From Pseudomaricurvus alkylphenolicus (lineage in GTDB: Bacteria; Pseudomonadota; Gammaproteobacteria; Pseudomonadales; Cellvibrionaceae): DNA of 64,000 bases. The notes beneath the pieces were generated by a model. It made no database searches and was not told where the DNA came from. It worked only from the letters and a program-made list of their open reading frames with translations. The position numbers were made by a program, and so were the translations under genes. Where the stretch lies: contig NZ_JAAQPI010000018.1 of assembly GCF_011683955.1 (NCBI RefSeq), positions 1 to 64,000 of the forward strand, read 5' to 3'. Positions 54,095 through 62,292 of the stretch are shown piece by piece (position 1 is the first letter of the stretch; each line of letters begins with the position of its first letter).

Positions 54095-54442
54095 CTAATT
54101 GTTGCTGATAAATATGCGAGCGCTCAGCTTTCCATCCTTTAGGGTATAGAATTCCAGTGTCCGCGTACCTGGGTTATCGTTGTTGCGAACGTTGTTATGG
54201 TGGCTGGCGGATTCGTTGCCACAGACTACGCAGGCAACTACGTCAATGCGAACATTGGGCTGTTCTCGCCACATGCCCTCTAACATCAACCAGGGATCCT
54301 GCGATGGCTGGCCAACATACTCGATACTGAGTCCATTGGGAGCAATGTCTTTGTAACATTGCAAGAACCCTGCCTTGTCGCTGTTATTCCAACATTCAAC
54401 CTGACGATGTAAAAAAAATTCCAATGATTTTGTATTGTTCAT
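54095..54442 (-). CDS. SnoaL/NTF2-like small protein
   Basis: The 115-aa protein has the NTF2-like fold pattern: SLEFFLHRQVECWNNSDKAGFLQCYKDIAP, WLMLEGMWREQPNV and TRTLEFYTLKDGKL. Such proteins act as isomerases, hydratases or accessory subunits in catabolic pathways. ATG 54442 is chosen with AGGAAAAAC upstream. It probably shares a transcript with its neighbours. Confidence 0.75.
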   Translation of the reverse strand: MNNTKSLEFFLHRQVECWNNSDKAGFLQCYKDIAPNGLSIEYVGQPSQDPWLMLEGMWREQPNVRIDVVACVVCGNESASHHNNVRNNDNPGTRTLEFYTLKDGKLSARIFISNN

Positions 54443-54490
54443 CGTTTTTCCTGTGTCTAAGTGCGCTGCGTTTCTATTTCGAAGGGACAA

Positions 54491-55216
54491 TTAGAGGAAC
54501 TTCGGACGCCACCAATTGAGGCTTTCTGCATGGTGGGCAAGTTCCCGCCAGGCGCCGGCTACGGCTTTTTCACTGTCTGGCAGTGATGCTCCACACCCCA
54601 ACAAGATACGAGCAACCAATTCCTCTATATAGCCTTGGTCGAATCTGTCGCTGTGCATAACACGCCGCAGTCCTTCAAGAGTGGTGCCGATAACGAGATC
54701 GGTGGCCACTTCCAGGGAGGAGAAATACAATGATCCGGAATCGCGAGCATTTTCCAGACTGGCGTTTACCACCTGCCATAATCGGTTTTCTCGAGAGAGA
54801 TAGTCGACATAGTCCACGCGGGATGTGAACGCAACTCGTCTGGGTTGCATCGCCGCGTGTGTAAGCGATAATAAAGGACCCGCGGCGACACGCGCAATCG
54901 GGACTTGTAATCGGGAGAACACCCGTTCATAGGTGCCGATCATATCATCGGCCATCAGCTTTCCGAGTTCACAGAGCACGGTTTCAAGGGAGTCGAAGTA
55001 CTTGTAAAAGGTACCTCTTGATACACCTGCTGCTCGGACCACGTCGTCAATAACGGGCGGATTGGTAAGGTCTTTGGTCCAAAAGACATCAAGCGCTGCG
55101 AACAATAGGCGTTTTTTCATACGCTCACGTTTGTTTTTTGCGACCTGGCTACGGAAATCTTCACCTTCCTCTACCAGAGACGTGGCCATCGTTTCGCTGT
55201 TGATGCGCTGGGTCAT
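54491..55216 (-). CDS. TetR-family regulator in the HsaA-like operon
   Basis: The 241-aa regulator has an HTH (NPPVIDDVVRAAGVSRGTFYKYFDSLETVL) and a C-terminal domain of unknown ligand. It lies eight bases downstream of the HsaA-like gene on the same strand, and the operon promoter carries the palindrome at 56456-56477, a probable autoregulatory operator. ATG 55216 is chosen because a longer frame would overlap the upstream gene heavily. Confidence 0.85.
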   Translation of the reverse strand: MTQRINSETMATSLVEEGEDFRSQVAKNKRERMKKRLLFAALDVFWTKDLTNPPVIDDVVRAAGVSRGTFYKYFDSLETVLCELGKLMADDMIGTYERVFSRLQVPIARVAAGPLLSLTHAAMQPRRVAFTSRVDYVDYLSRENRLWQVVNASLENARDSGSLYFSSLEVATDLVIGTTLEGLRRVMHSDRFDQGYIEELVARILLGCGASLPDSEKAVAGAWRELAHHAESLNWWRPKFL

Positions 55217-55224
55217 GGCAAGGC

Positions 55225-56439
55225 TCACCTGTAACTGATATCGGGTAATTGGGTCATATTGGATGGCTGTTGCAGCAGGGCGCGGCCGTAGAGTTCCAAT
55301 GACAATTGGCTGTTGAGGTAGTTGTGACGACTGCCAACATTGAGATCCCGCCATAGACGTTGCAGCGGGTTTACATTGGCGAAGCCACCTGGACCGGAGA
55401 TGTTCATCAGTCGGTCTCCGGCGCTCCGAAGTTGTTTCATCGCGTAGCCGCAGTCGGCTTGGATACGGGCTTTTTCAAAACCAGTTAATAGTCTAGCGGG
55501 GGCGATGTCATCCAGCATCGCGGCTGCGCGTTTGACATGCATCCAGGCAGAATCGATCTCCATGCTGGCCTCTCCAAACTGCTGAACAAATACTTGAGAA
55601 TCAGCTTGGGACTGATAGTTCCAGGCAACCACCGGGCGTTTGTCCATGGTGGTTTGTATCAACTCGCGAATGCCTTCTGCGGCGCCGAGCATTGGGGCCA
55701 GGACCACCAGAGGAAACAGGGGCTCCATGGGCCAGTGGTCGCGGGGTTCCATCGCTTCACGGTTGGCTGCTGGAGATTGGTCAGCCGCCAATTTCCCGAA
55801 TTGGATAACTCTTGATTGCGGTAGCTCCAGGTTATCAACGATTACGGTGTTACTGCCGGAACCGCAGACCCCTGCAACCTGCCAGGTGTTTTTGATCGTT
55901 ACGCCGGTCGTTTTTCGCAGGGGGATAATCGCAAAACCAACGTCCTCTGTATTGCCGTCTGTGTCAACTACTCGGATGCCATTTAGCGCGTAGTCGGCGT
56001 GAAGACAGCCCGATGCATAGCCCCATTTCCCGCTGACGATATAACCTTTTTCGGTGCGAGTAGCAGTACCGGTTTGGGCGGCCACGCTACAGAGTAGTTC
56101 ATCTCCCTGGGAAAAAACAGATGCGGAAATTTGTTCCGGCATGGAAGCGACTGACGCCGATACACTGGAGAGTAAGCCAAAGGCCCAGGCTGTTCCTGGG
56201 CAGGCCTTTGCCATCTCGGCAACCGTTTTCGTGTGAGAGATCAGTGGCAGACCGACACCTCCAGCCCTCTTTGGGAACATCATCTTAAATAGGCCAGTCC
56301 GCTTTAGTTCCGCAAAGACTTCAGGGTGGATTTTGGCCTCCGCCTCGCATTGCGTCGCGTGCTTGGCGAGCAATGGACGCATAGTTGACGCAATGGTGAC
56401 GGGATCGGTAAGGGTTTGTTGGTTTTGTGCCTGATTCAT
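55225..56439 (-). CDS. HsaA-like flavin-dependent monooxygenase/acyl-CoA-dehydrogenase-fold protein
   Basis: The 404-aa protein has the acyl-CoA dehydrogenase fold of group D flavin monooxygenases: TGLFKMMFPKRAGGVGLPL, WAFGLLSSVSASVASMPEQ, GYIVSGKWGYASGCLHADYAL and a C-terminal ISGPGGFANVNPLQRLWRDLNVGSRH. The family includes HsaA and 4-hydroxyphenylacetate 3-monooxygenase oxygenase components, which need reduced flavin. No reductase partner is nearby, so an outside one is implied. Confidence 0.78.
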   Translation of the reverse strand: MNQAQNQQTLTDPVTIASTMRPLLAKHATQCEAEAKIHPEVFAELKRTGLFKMMFPKRAGGVGLPLISHTKTVAEMAKACPGTAWAFGLLSSVSASVASMPEQISASVFSQGDELLCSVAAQTGTATRTEKGYIVSGKWGYASGCLHADYALNGIRVVDTDGNTEDVGFAIIPLRKTTGVTIKNTWQVAGVCGSGSNTVIVDNLELPQSRVIQFGKLAADQSPAANREAMEPRDHWPMEPLFPLVVLAPMLGAAEGIRELIQTTMDKRPVVAWNYQSQADSQVFVQQFGEASMEIDSAWMHVKRAAAMLDDIAPARLLTGFEKARIQADCGYAMKQLRSAGDRLMNISGPGGFANVNPLQRLWRDLNVGSRHNYLNSQLSLELYGRALLQQPSNMTQLPDISYR

Positions 56440-56455
56440 CGCTTGATGCTCATTA

Positions 56456-56477
56456 AGAATGACAGTTCTGTCATTCT
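56456..56477. promoter_or_regulatory. Perfect 22-bp palindrome, likely TetR operator
   Basis: AGAATGACAG, TT, CTGTCATTCT is exactly symmetrical over 10-bp arms. It lies 17 bases upstream of the HsaA-like start codon. Size and position suit a TetR-type dimer site, most simply bound by the TetR encoded in the same operon. Confidence 0.6.
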
Positions 56478-56551
56478 ATTGGAATGCTTTCGCGACAAGC
56501 TAGCGCGACACGAAATCGTTGTTTGTCGCCGAGTCAAACGAATCAGCGAGG

Positions 56552-57478
56552 TTAGCGGGGTAACTTTGCCGTGATCTTGGCGTGGGGACCGGAGCTTTGT
56601 GCTTCCCAGGCTTCACCGGCCTGGTCAAAATCGTAATCCTTGTAATCGATGTCGATACTTTCTTTGGTGGCGATGTCCAGCAGCCGATGCCAGATCACTT
56701 CACGTTCTGGTGCGGGGCGCTGGCCGGTGCCGATGGTTGAGAGGGTACGAAATAGAAGATGCGCCATATCCAATTCAATCACGCGTCCGGCGCCAGTACC
56801 GATGGTGATGATACGTGATCCCCAACGTGTGGCTTGCAGGGCATTTAGCAACGGTTGGCCGCAGACCAGGTCCAGCACCACATCGTAACCTTCGCCAGCT
56901 TCGGCTTTCAACGCCGCGATATCGTCAGAGCCGTCAAGACAAACACAGGCGTCGGCAATACCTCGTTGTTGCAGCCGTGTTAGTGCTGAGAGATTACGTG
57001 CAGCGGCGACGACCTTACCCGCGCCCATGTATTTGGCCAGCTGTAGAGCGATCTGCCCGAGAGTGCCTGTAGCACCAAGTATCAGCACGGATTCGCCATC
57101 TTGGATATTTGCCTGCTCCAGGGGCACAAAAGCACCGGTTGCGGCGATCCCCATAGCAATAGCGGTTTTATCGTCGATGTGATCTGGGACATCCCATACT
57201 TCTTCGCTGGGCACCAATGTCTTTTCTCCCCAAGAGCCCCAGGGGCTGATCGAGCGTTCTCCAAAGTAAACCCGGCGCCCATCTGGCGCACGACCCACTC
57301 CCTCTCCACGGATTACACAGGGAAATTCGACACCCAGTCGATAGGCGCCTAGAACATCCCAGCCGCCGAGACCAGTGGTGTCTACATCAATCAACACCGC
57401 TCCGGCTTGTGACTGTGGTTCGGGGAAGTCCTGGACCACAGGGGTGGCTCCACGTTCCATAATGACTGCTGCTTTCAT
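56552..57478 (-). CDS. Zinc-type/quinone oxidoreductase (MDR family)
   Basis: The 308-aa enzyme has the MDR N-terminal fold with FPCVIRGEGVGRAPDGRRV and the nucleotide-binding segment SVLILGATGTLGQIALQLAKYMGAGKVVAAAR. No clear zinc ligands are visible, so it is probably a quinone-oxidoreductase-like reductase using NAD(P)H. It would reduce an enone or quinone intermediate. It precedes the HsaA-like operon on the same strand. Confidence 0.85.
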   Translation of the reverse strand: MKAAVIMERGATPVVQDFPEPQSQAGAVLIDVDTTGLGGWDVLGAYRLGVEFPCVIRGEGVGRAPDGRRVYFGERSISPWGSWGEKTLVPSEEVWDVPDHIDDKTAIAMGIAATGAFVPLEQANIQDGESVLILGATGTLGQIALQLAKYMGAGKVVAAARNLSALTRLQQRGIADACVCLDGSDDIAALKAEAGEGYDVVLDLVCGQPLLNALQATRWGSRIITIGTGAGRVIELDMAHLLFRTLSTIGTGQRPAPEREVIWHRLLDIATKESIDIDYKDYDFDQAGEAWEAQSSGPHAKITAKLPR

Positions 57479-57530
57479 TTGGGTCTCCTGTTACCTGATG
57501 GGAAAGAAATGGCCGTTTCAGGCTTTAAGT

Positions 57531-57559
57531 TTGACATATTTCCAATATCTGTTTAAATA
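57531..57559 (+). promoter_or_regulatory. Sigma-70 promoter of the CoA ligase operon
   Basis: TTGACA (57531-57536), 17-base spacer, TAAATA (57554-57559). ATATT-TCC-AATAT (57536-57548) is an inverted repeat inside the spacer, so a repressor might bind there. It drives the ligase and probably the Rieske genes. Confidence 0.6.
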
Positions 57560-57675
57560 ATAGCTCAGTTATGAGGAAGCCCACAAGCTTTCGCCACCAG
57601 ATCTTCTATTTCAATTACAACCGTTCGATGGAAAAGCCAGAGCTGTTTCATCGATTGATATCGAGAGAGTTATCT

Positions 57676-59307
57676 ATGACAGGTATGGGAAACCCAGAAA
57701 CGTGGTCATTGGGTGAACAGGACACGGTCATCGCGGCCCTGGATCGAGCCGTCGCCGCGCATCCGGATCGGGTTCTGTTGGACTTTAGTGGTGATTTGTA
57801 TACCTATAAAGAGGTTGATACTCTCGCGACTAAACTGGCGAACGCCCTCAGGGCGCTTGGCGTTAGTAAGGGACAGACGGTTGTCACCATGCTTGACAAC
57901 AATATTGACGCTGTTGTGAGTTGGTTGGCAGTCAACAAATTGTGCGCCATCAGCGTTCCCATTAACACAGCGCTGCGAGGTCAATTTTTACAGCATCAAA
58001 TTTCAGATGCGGCCACTGAAATTGTTATCTGTGAAGCGGCATATGTCGACCGAGTCGCACAATTGACGCCGCAACTGGCGACCCTCAAGCGCGTGCTTTA
58101 TCGCGATAGTCTTGACGTCGTGCCTGGTAGTGAGATTCCGCTGGTGCCACTGGACGAGCATCGAGGACAGGATGCAACTCCATTGATGGAAAAACCCGAG
58201 CCCTCCGATCTCGCTTGTATTATCTATACCTCCGGTACCACGGGTCCTTCCAAAGGTTGTATGCTCAGTTACAACTTCATGTGCAGTCTGGCACGCCTGC
58301 AGCTAAGGGCAGGACCTGCCACCGCTGATGACGTGACCATTACGCCCTTGCCATTGTTTCACATGAATGCGCTTTGTGTCGGTATACTCTCAAACATTAT
58401 GGTGGGCGCGCGGGTAGCCATTGTGCCGCGTTTTTCAGTATCAAAATTCTGGCCGGAAGTCCGTCGTTCTGGAGCGACTATCGCCTCGATTCTCGGCAGT
58501 ATGGGCGGCTTGCTCGCTCAGGCCGATGACAACGTGGATATGAAAGCCTGTCATGGACAAATCCACACGGTGCGGGGAAACCCGTTCACGGAAGAGTCAA
58601 AAATGATCTGGCGTCAGCGTTTCGGTGCCCGTCAGGTCGGTGGTAACGGCTATGGTTTGACGGAAGCCTGTGTTATCACCTCGCTACCCGGTGGAGAGTA
58701 CGCGGCTCCGGGCTCCTCAGGTAAACGTATCCCCGAGTACGATGTGCGCATTGTCGATGACCTGGATCGAGAATTGCCCACCAACACGGCCGGAGAAGTC
58801 GTGGTACGGCCAAACCATCCGGATATCATGTTTATGGGGTACTGGAATCGCCCGGAAGAAACCCTGAAACTGATGCGCAATATGTGGTTTCACACCGGTG
58901 ACATCGGGAAATTTGACGATGATGGTTTTTTCTATTTTGTTGACCGAAAAAAGGACTATTTGCGTCGCCGAGGTGAGAATGTCTCCAGTTTTGAGATGGA
59001 GTCCGCCTTTGCGGGTCATAGCGATATTGAAGAAGTAGCTGTGCATGCGGTGCCCTCGGACAAGGGTGAAGATGATGTCAAAGTCACTGCAATTCTCAAT
59101 CACGGAAGTGATCTGACGGCAGAGGCACTGTTTTATTGGGCTGTCGATGTGGTGCCCTACTATGCTCTGCCGCGCTATATCGAATTTCGTCAGGAGCTTC
59201 CCAAAAACCCTCAGGGAAGGGTGCTCAAGTACCTGTTGCGCGACGAAGGTAAGACGGCTGATACCTGGGACCTGGAAGATACCGATATCAAGGTGAGTAA
59301 GCGATAG
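57676..59307 (+). CDS. AMP-forming acyl-CoA synthetase
   Basis: The 543-aa ligase activates an acid to its CoA thioester. Motifs: IIYTSGTTGPSKG (ATP loop), GGNGYGLTEAC, YWNRPEETLKLM, HTGDIGKFDDDGFFYFVDRKKD and a C-terminal GRVLKYLLRD. The P-loop, adenylate and hinge motifs are intact. ATG 57676 is preferred (MTGMGNPETWSLGE); ATG 57628 or 57571 are possible longer starts. It opens an operon with the Rieske genes. Confidence 0.9.
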   Translation: MTGMGNPETWSLGEQDTVIAALDRAVAAHPDRVLLDFSGDLYTYKEVDTLATKLANALRALGVSKGQTVVTMLDNNIDAVVSWLAVNKLCAISVPINTALRGQFLQHQISDAATEIVICEAAYVDRVAQLTPQLATLKRVLYRDSLDVVPGSEIPLVPLDEHRGQDATPLMEKPEPSDLACIIYTSGTTGPSKGCMLSYNFMCSLARLQLRAGPATADDVTITPLPLFHMNALCVGILSNIMVGARVAIVPRFSVSKFWPEVRRSGATIASILGSMGGLLAQADDNVDMKACHGQIHTVRGNPFTEESKMIWRQRFGARQVGGNGYGLTEACVITSLPGGEYAAPGSSGKRIPEYDVRIVDDLDRELPTNTAGEVVVRPNHPDIMFMGYWNRPEETLKLMRNMWFHTGDIGKFDDDGFFYFVDRKKDYLRRRGENVSSFEMESAFAGHSDIEEVAVHAVPSDKGEDDVKVTAILNHGSDLTAEALFYWAVDVVPYYALPRYIEFRQELPKNPQGRVLKYLLRDEGKTADTWDLEDTDIKVSKR

Positions 59308-59331
59308 ATTCTGCTGAAAAAAAGGGAAGCA

Positions 59332-60297
59332 ATGGATAACAAACAATACTGGACTGCAGTTGCGACCAGCGAATATATCAAAGGCGATAAGCCCATCGGC
59401 ATTGTGGTTCACGGCATAGAGTTGGTGCTTTTTCGTGATCAGAACCAATGCGTTAGAGTGTTGGAAGATCGTTGTCCACATCGTCGAGTGCCCTTGTCAT
59501 TGGGCACGGTTTGTGAGGGCCGTATTCGTTGTGCGTATCATGGCTGGTCGTTCGATGGTTCTACAGGTGCATGTGTTGATATTCCCAATCTGGATCGCGG
59601 AGAAAGAATATCTCCTCGTTATCGGGTGAAGACCTTTCAGACCTGCGAGCGGGACGGTTTTGTGTTCGTGGCACCGTCGAGTGAAAAGAGTGAGCCCCCG
59701 GGGGTAGATGTGGAGAATAATCCTCCATCCGAACTCAATGAGCTCTACGGCAACAGTTGCATTGCCATGCCAGTGACAGAATATGTGGCAGCTCTATTGG
59801 ATGGCCCTGAGACGTTGCTGAGGTTTGGGGGGGTTGGGGTTTCTGACTTTTTCCTCGGGGATCCCGTTTATCGCGGAAACTGGCTGGTCTGTGATCGAGA
59901 AGCAAGCTGGGATCGTGGTTCGAAACCCCCCGGCATAAAGGCGATTAGTCGTCCATTGATTCTGCGGGTGGAAATAGAGCGCCACAAGTGCGCGGCGAAG
60001 GTATGGCTGTTGAATGCCGATGAGGAGCCTCTGGCTGTGGTTACCATGGGCTTTTCTTCGGGGATGCGCTCCACCACCACCTTATGTTGGCGCTACCGCC
60101 AATTTCCGGCCTGGCGCCACAACGCACCGGTATGGCTACGGTTATTCCAGCTGCTGGGGCTATCAGCGGTAGATGTCTACACCAGCATTCCCGGAGACGG
60201 CATCGCGGGTTTGCTGAAGGGGCCTTCAAGGCATTTGGAACTACATGTGATGGATCAACACAAGCAAGTAGAGAGCGGAGGAGAGCTGTCATGCTAA
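59332..60297 (+). CDS. Rieske 2Fe-2S protein lacking the mononuclear iron motif
   Basis: The 321-aa protein begins like a Rieske oxygenase and has complete cluster ligands, CPH (Cys48, His50) and CAYH (Cys67, His70), within DRCPHRRVPLSLGTVCEG and IRCAYHGWSFDGSTG. The C-terminal part, where oxygenases carry the DxxHxxxxH iron motif, instead reads VAALLDGPETLLRFGG and shows no such pattern. It overlaps the next gene by seven bases, and the next gene has the reverse defect. I infer that it supplies electrons to its partner. Confidence 0.85.
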   Translation: MDNKQYWTAVATSEYIKGDKPIGIVVHGIELVLFRDQNQCVRVLEDRCPHRRVPLSLGTVCEGRIRCAYHGWSFDGSTGACVDIPNLDRGERISPRYRVKTFQTCERDGFVFVAPSSEKSEPPGVDVENNPPSELNELYGNSCIAMPVTEYVAALLDGPETLLRFGGVGVSDFFLGDPVYRGNWLVCDREASWDRGSKPPGIKAISRPLILRVEIERHKCAAKVWLLNADEEPLAVVTMGFSSGMRSTTTLCWRYRQFPAWRHNAPVWLRLFQLLGLSAVDVYTSIPGDGIAGLLKGPSRHLELHVMDQHKQVESGGELSC

Positions 60298-61346
60298 CGG
60301 TAGCGCAAAAGTCCAAAAAGCATAGTGCTATCGTGGGCGCCAGTGATCCTCATGAGTGGGTACCCACCTGCTATGAATTGCGTGATACCTGGTTTGCGAT
60401 TGCTCATTCCGTGGCGGTAGGCACACGGCCTTTACGGCGAATTGTTCACTCGCAGCCCTACTTTATCTGGCGCGACAACGGTCATCTGCAAGCCGCGGAG
60501 TTTCACCCTCAGAGACCGACAGCTTCCGGTACGTACACCGAATTTACTGCCGGCAGCGGTTACTATCCCGTGGTCGAGCGCTTTGGTTATGTGTGGGCTT
60601 GGTACGGCAATCCGGATGTTGCGGATGTCGATTTGATTCCCGATATACCTTTTTTGCCACGAGATGGCCGAGGTATCCCCGGTTATATGCACACCACCGT
60701 ACGATTTGATGGTTGTTCCAGTTTGTCGGTGGAGAATCTACTCGACCTCACTCACGCCGACTTCCTGCACGGTGAAGTTATTGGCGGAGAAGGTGAAGCG
60801 GACTCCGATGAAGTTACCTTTGAGTGTACTTCCGAGACTCTCACGCGAACGCGATGGGTAGTGGGTAAGCCGGTGTCACCGATTATGCGCTGGGTCGGTG
60901 GAGTGCGAACCAAGTATCAAGAGTTTCGTTCAACACTTCATGTACATTTGCGCAATAATATGTGCATTTCCTACCCACGGTTCCGACCCGGTTTTGATAT
61001 TCCCAATGCTCAGCCGTTTATTCCCAACGGAAGCTATCGTTCGCTGGTCAATCAGATATTCAACCTTAATGCTGCGCCCACGCCATTTCGGCAGGTTATG
61101 CCGCGTATGGCCTATACCATCGGGCCGCAAGACAACTACGCCGTTCGACCCCAGAATCCCAGGTACCTGGAGGGTGAGAGTCAGACGGATTTTCACTCCC
61201 GGTTCGACGCACCGGGGGTGCGCTATCGCCATTTGATGAAGAAGCTCTGGCAGCGTCAGGCGGAAGGCGATTTCAGCTATTTGGCCGATTCTGACCCAGG
61301 TGGAGACATTACAACCTTACTGGGGATGGAAAATAGAGTTGAGTAG
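60291..61346 (+). CDS. Rieske-oxygenase-like protein with catalytic iron motif but no 2Fe-2S ligands
   Basis: The 351-aa protein keeps an oxygenase catalytic domain with the iron motif ENLLDLTHADFLH (Asp152, His155, His160). Its N-terminal domain follows the usual Rieske fold (IWRDNGHLQAAEFHPQR, then VVERFGYVWAWYG), but the CxH box is FHPQ and the second CxxH box with the intervening loop is missing, so no cluster can bind. It overlaps the cluster-bearing gene by seven bases, with GGAGGAG eight bases upstream of ATG 60291. The pair is best read as a split oxygenase. Confidence 0.85.
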   Translation: MLTVAQKSKKHSAIVGASDPHEWVPTCYELRDTWFAIAHSVAVGTRPLRRIVHSQPYFIWRDNGHLQAAEFHPQRPTASGTYTEFTAGSGYYPVVERFGYVWAWYGNPDVADVDLIPDIPFLPRDGRGIPGYMHTTVRFDGCSSLSVENLLDLTHADFLHGEVIGGEGEADSDEVTFECTSETLTRTRWVVGKPVSPIMRWVGGVRTKYQEFRSTLHVHLRNNMCISYPRFRPGFDIPNAQPFIPNGSYRSLVNQIFNLNAAPTPFRQVMPRMAYTIGPQDNYAVRPQNPRYLEGESQTDFHSRFDAPGVRYRHLMKKLWQRQAEGDFSYLADSDPGGDITTLLGMENRVE

Positions 61347-61489
61347 GGCCGAACGGAAAATTAAACTGAACAAAAAAAGATCTTTTGCTCAATAATGCAA
61401 GAACGATTATCATGTACTTAGTATGGAGTCCTGAGGTAAAGCCTCGTTGGGCGGGTGTTTCAATATCGATCAACAGGCAGAGTTATTGA
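61347..61489. other. Promoter region of the third TetR gene
   Basis: The stretch separates the Rieske operon from the TetR gene. I see no clear operator. Confidence 0.3.
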
Positions 61490-62092
61490 GTGAACAGTAT
61501 AAATACGGCAGTTTCCAAGCCCAAACGACGCAATAAGCGCTCCGAAAACACCAAAAACGTTATTTTGGCGGCAACGGAGAGGGTTATCCTCAAGACCGGT
61601 GTAGATCGGGTTTCGATTTTAGATGTGTGTAAAGAGGCGAGAATATCCCGAGGGACTTTTTATCGATACTATTCATCTCAGGACGAGCTGCTGGACGCCT
61701 TCTCGCGCTATCGACGTAATCAATTCCACACTAAGCTAGTCGAAGCACTTGAGCCCTATACTGACCCTGATGAACGTTTCGATGCATTCGTTAATTTCCT
61801 TGATGCCTTTCTGCAAAGAGGTGAGCCTCGGCAAATGTTGATTGTGGCGCCAGCCTATTCAATTGGATGGTATCAGCGGATATTTCATGATTCCATCAAC
61901 CGGTTTGAACAGGAACTCAGCGTTGTCTTTGATGCATGGGAGGAGCGCAGCGGCGTAGCAATCGACCGTGAGCTCGTGTGTGAGATGATTCTTCGTTACA
62001 TTATCAGCCATCAATTGGTACCAGCCAACGAGCAGGAGCGACGTGCCTTGCCGAGTCGTATCAAGCGTTTGGTCCGATCTGTTTCCGTTTAA
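61490..62092 (+). CDS. TetR-family regulator
   Basis: The 200-aa regulator has an HTH (VSILDVCKEARISRGTFYRYYSSQDELL) and an unassigned ligand domain. It starts at GTG 61490. It lies between the Rieske genes and the phytoene-desaturase-like gene, so it probably controls one of them. No inducer can be predicted. Confidence 0.85.
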   Translation: MNSINTAVSKPKRRNKRSENTKNVILAATERVILKTGVDRVSILDVCKEARISRGTFYRYYSSQDELLDAFSRYRRNQFHTKLVEALEPYTDPDERFDAFVNFLDAFLQRGEPRQMLIVAPAYSIGWYQRIFHDSINRFEQELSVVFDAWEERSGVAIDRELVCEMILRYIISHQLVPANEQERRALPSRIKRLVRSVSV

Positions 62093-62292
62093 TTCACGCT
62101 CTAAATGATATGCACTCCAGCTTCCGGGCTTGTCGTTGAGCCTTTGCTGTAGCTCCTTTGAAATACTTGATCGGCATCTCTATTTCCTTTCAGCTGTTTG
62201 ACTCTCCGTCAAACAGCTAATTCAAACCGTATCAACAGCCGTGTTTTAATAGGTTTCTTACGTGATGAAGAAAGCAACCTAGGAAATAGCCT
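62093..62292 (+). other. Intergenic region before the desaturase-like gene
   Basis: It contains the inverted repeat at 62192-62218. No gene is seen. Confidence 0.3.
62192..62218 (+). terminator. Perfect 11-bp hairpin
   Basis: AGCTGTTTGAC (62192-62202), loop TCTCC, GTCAAACAGCT (62208-62218). The stem is perfect and follows the TetR gene by about 100 bases. No T-run follows, so the terminator label is tentative; an operator is possible. Confidence 0.5.
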
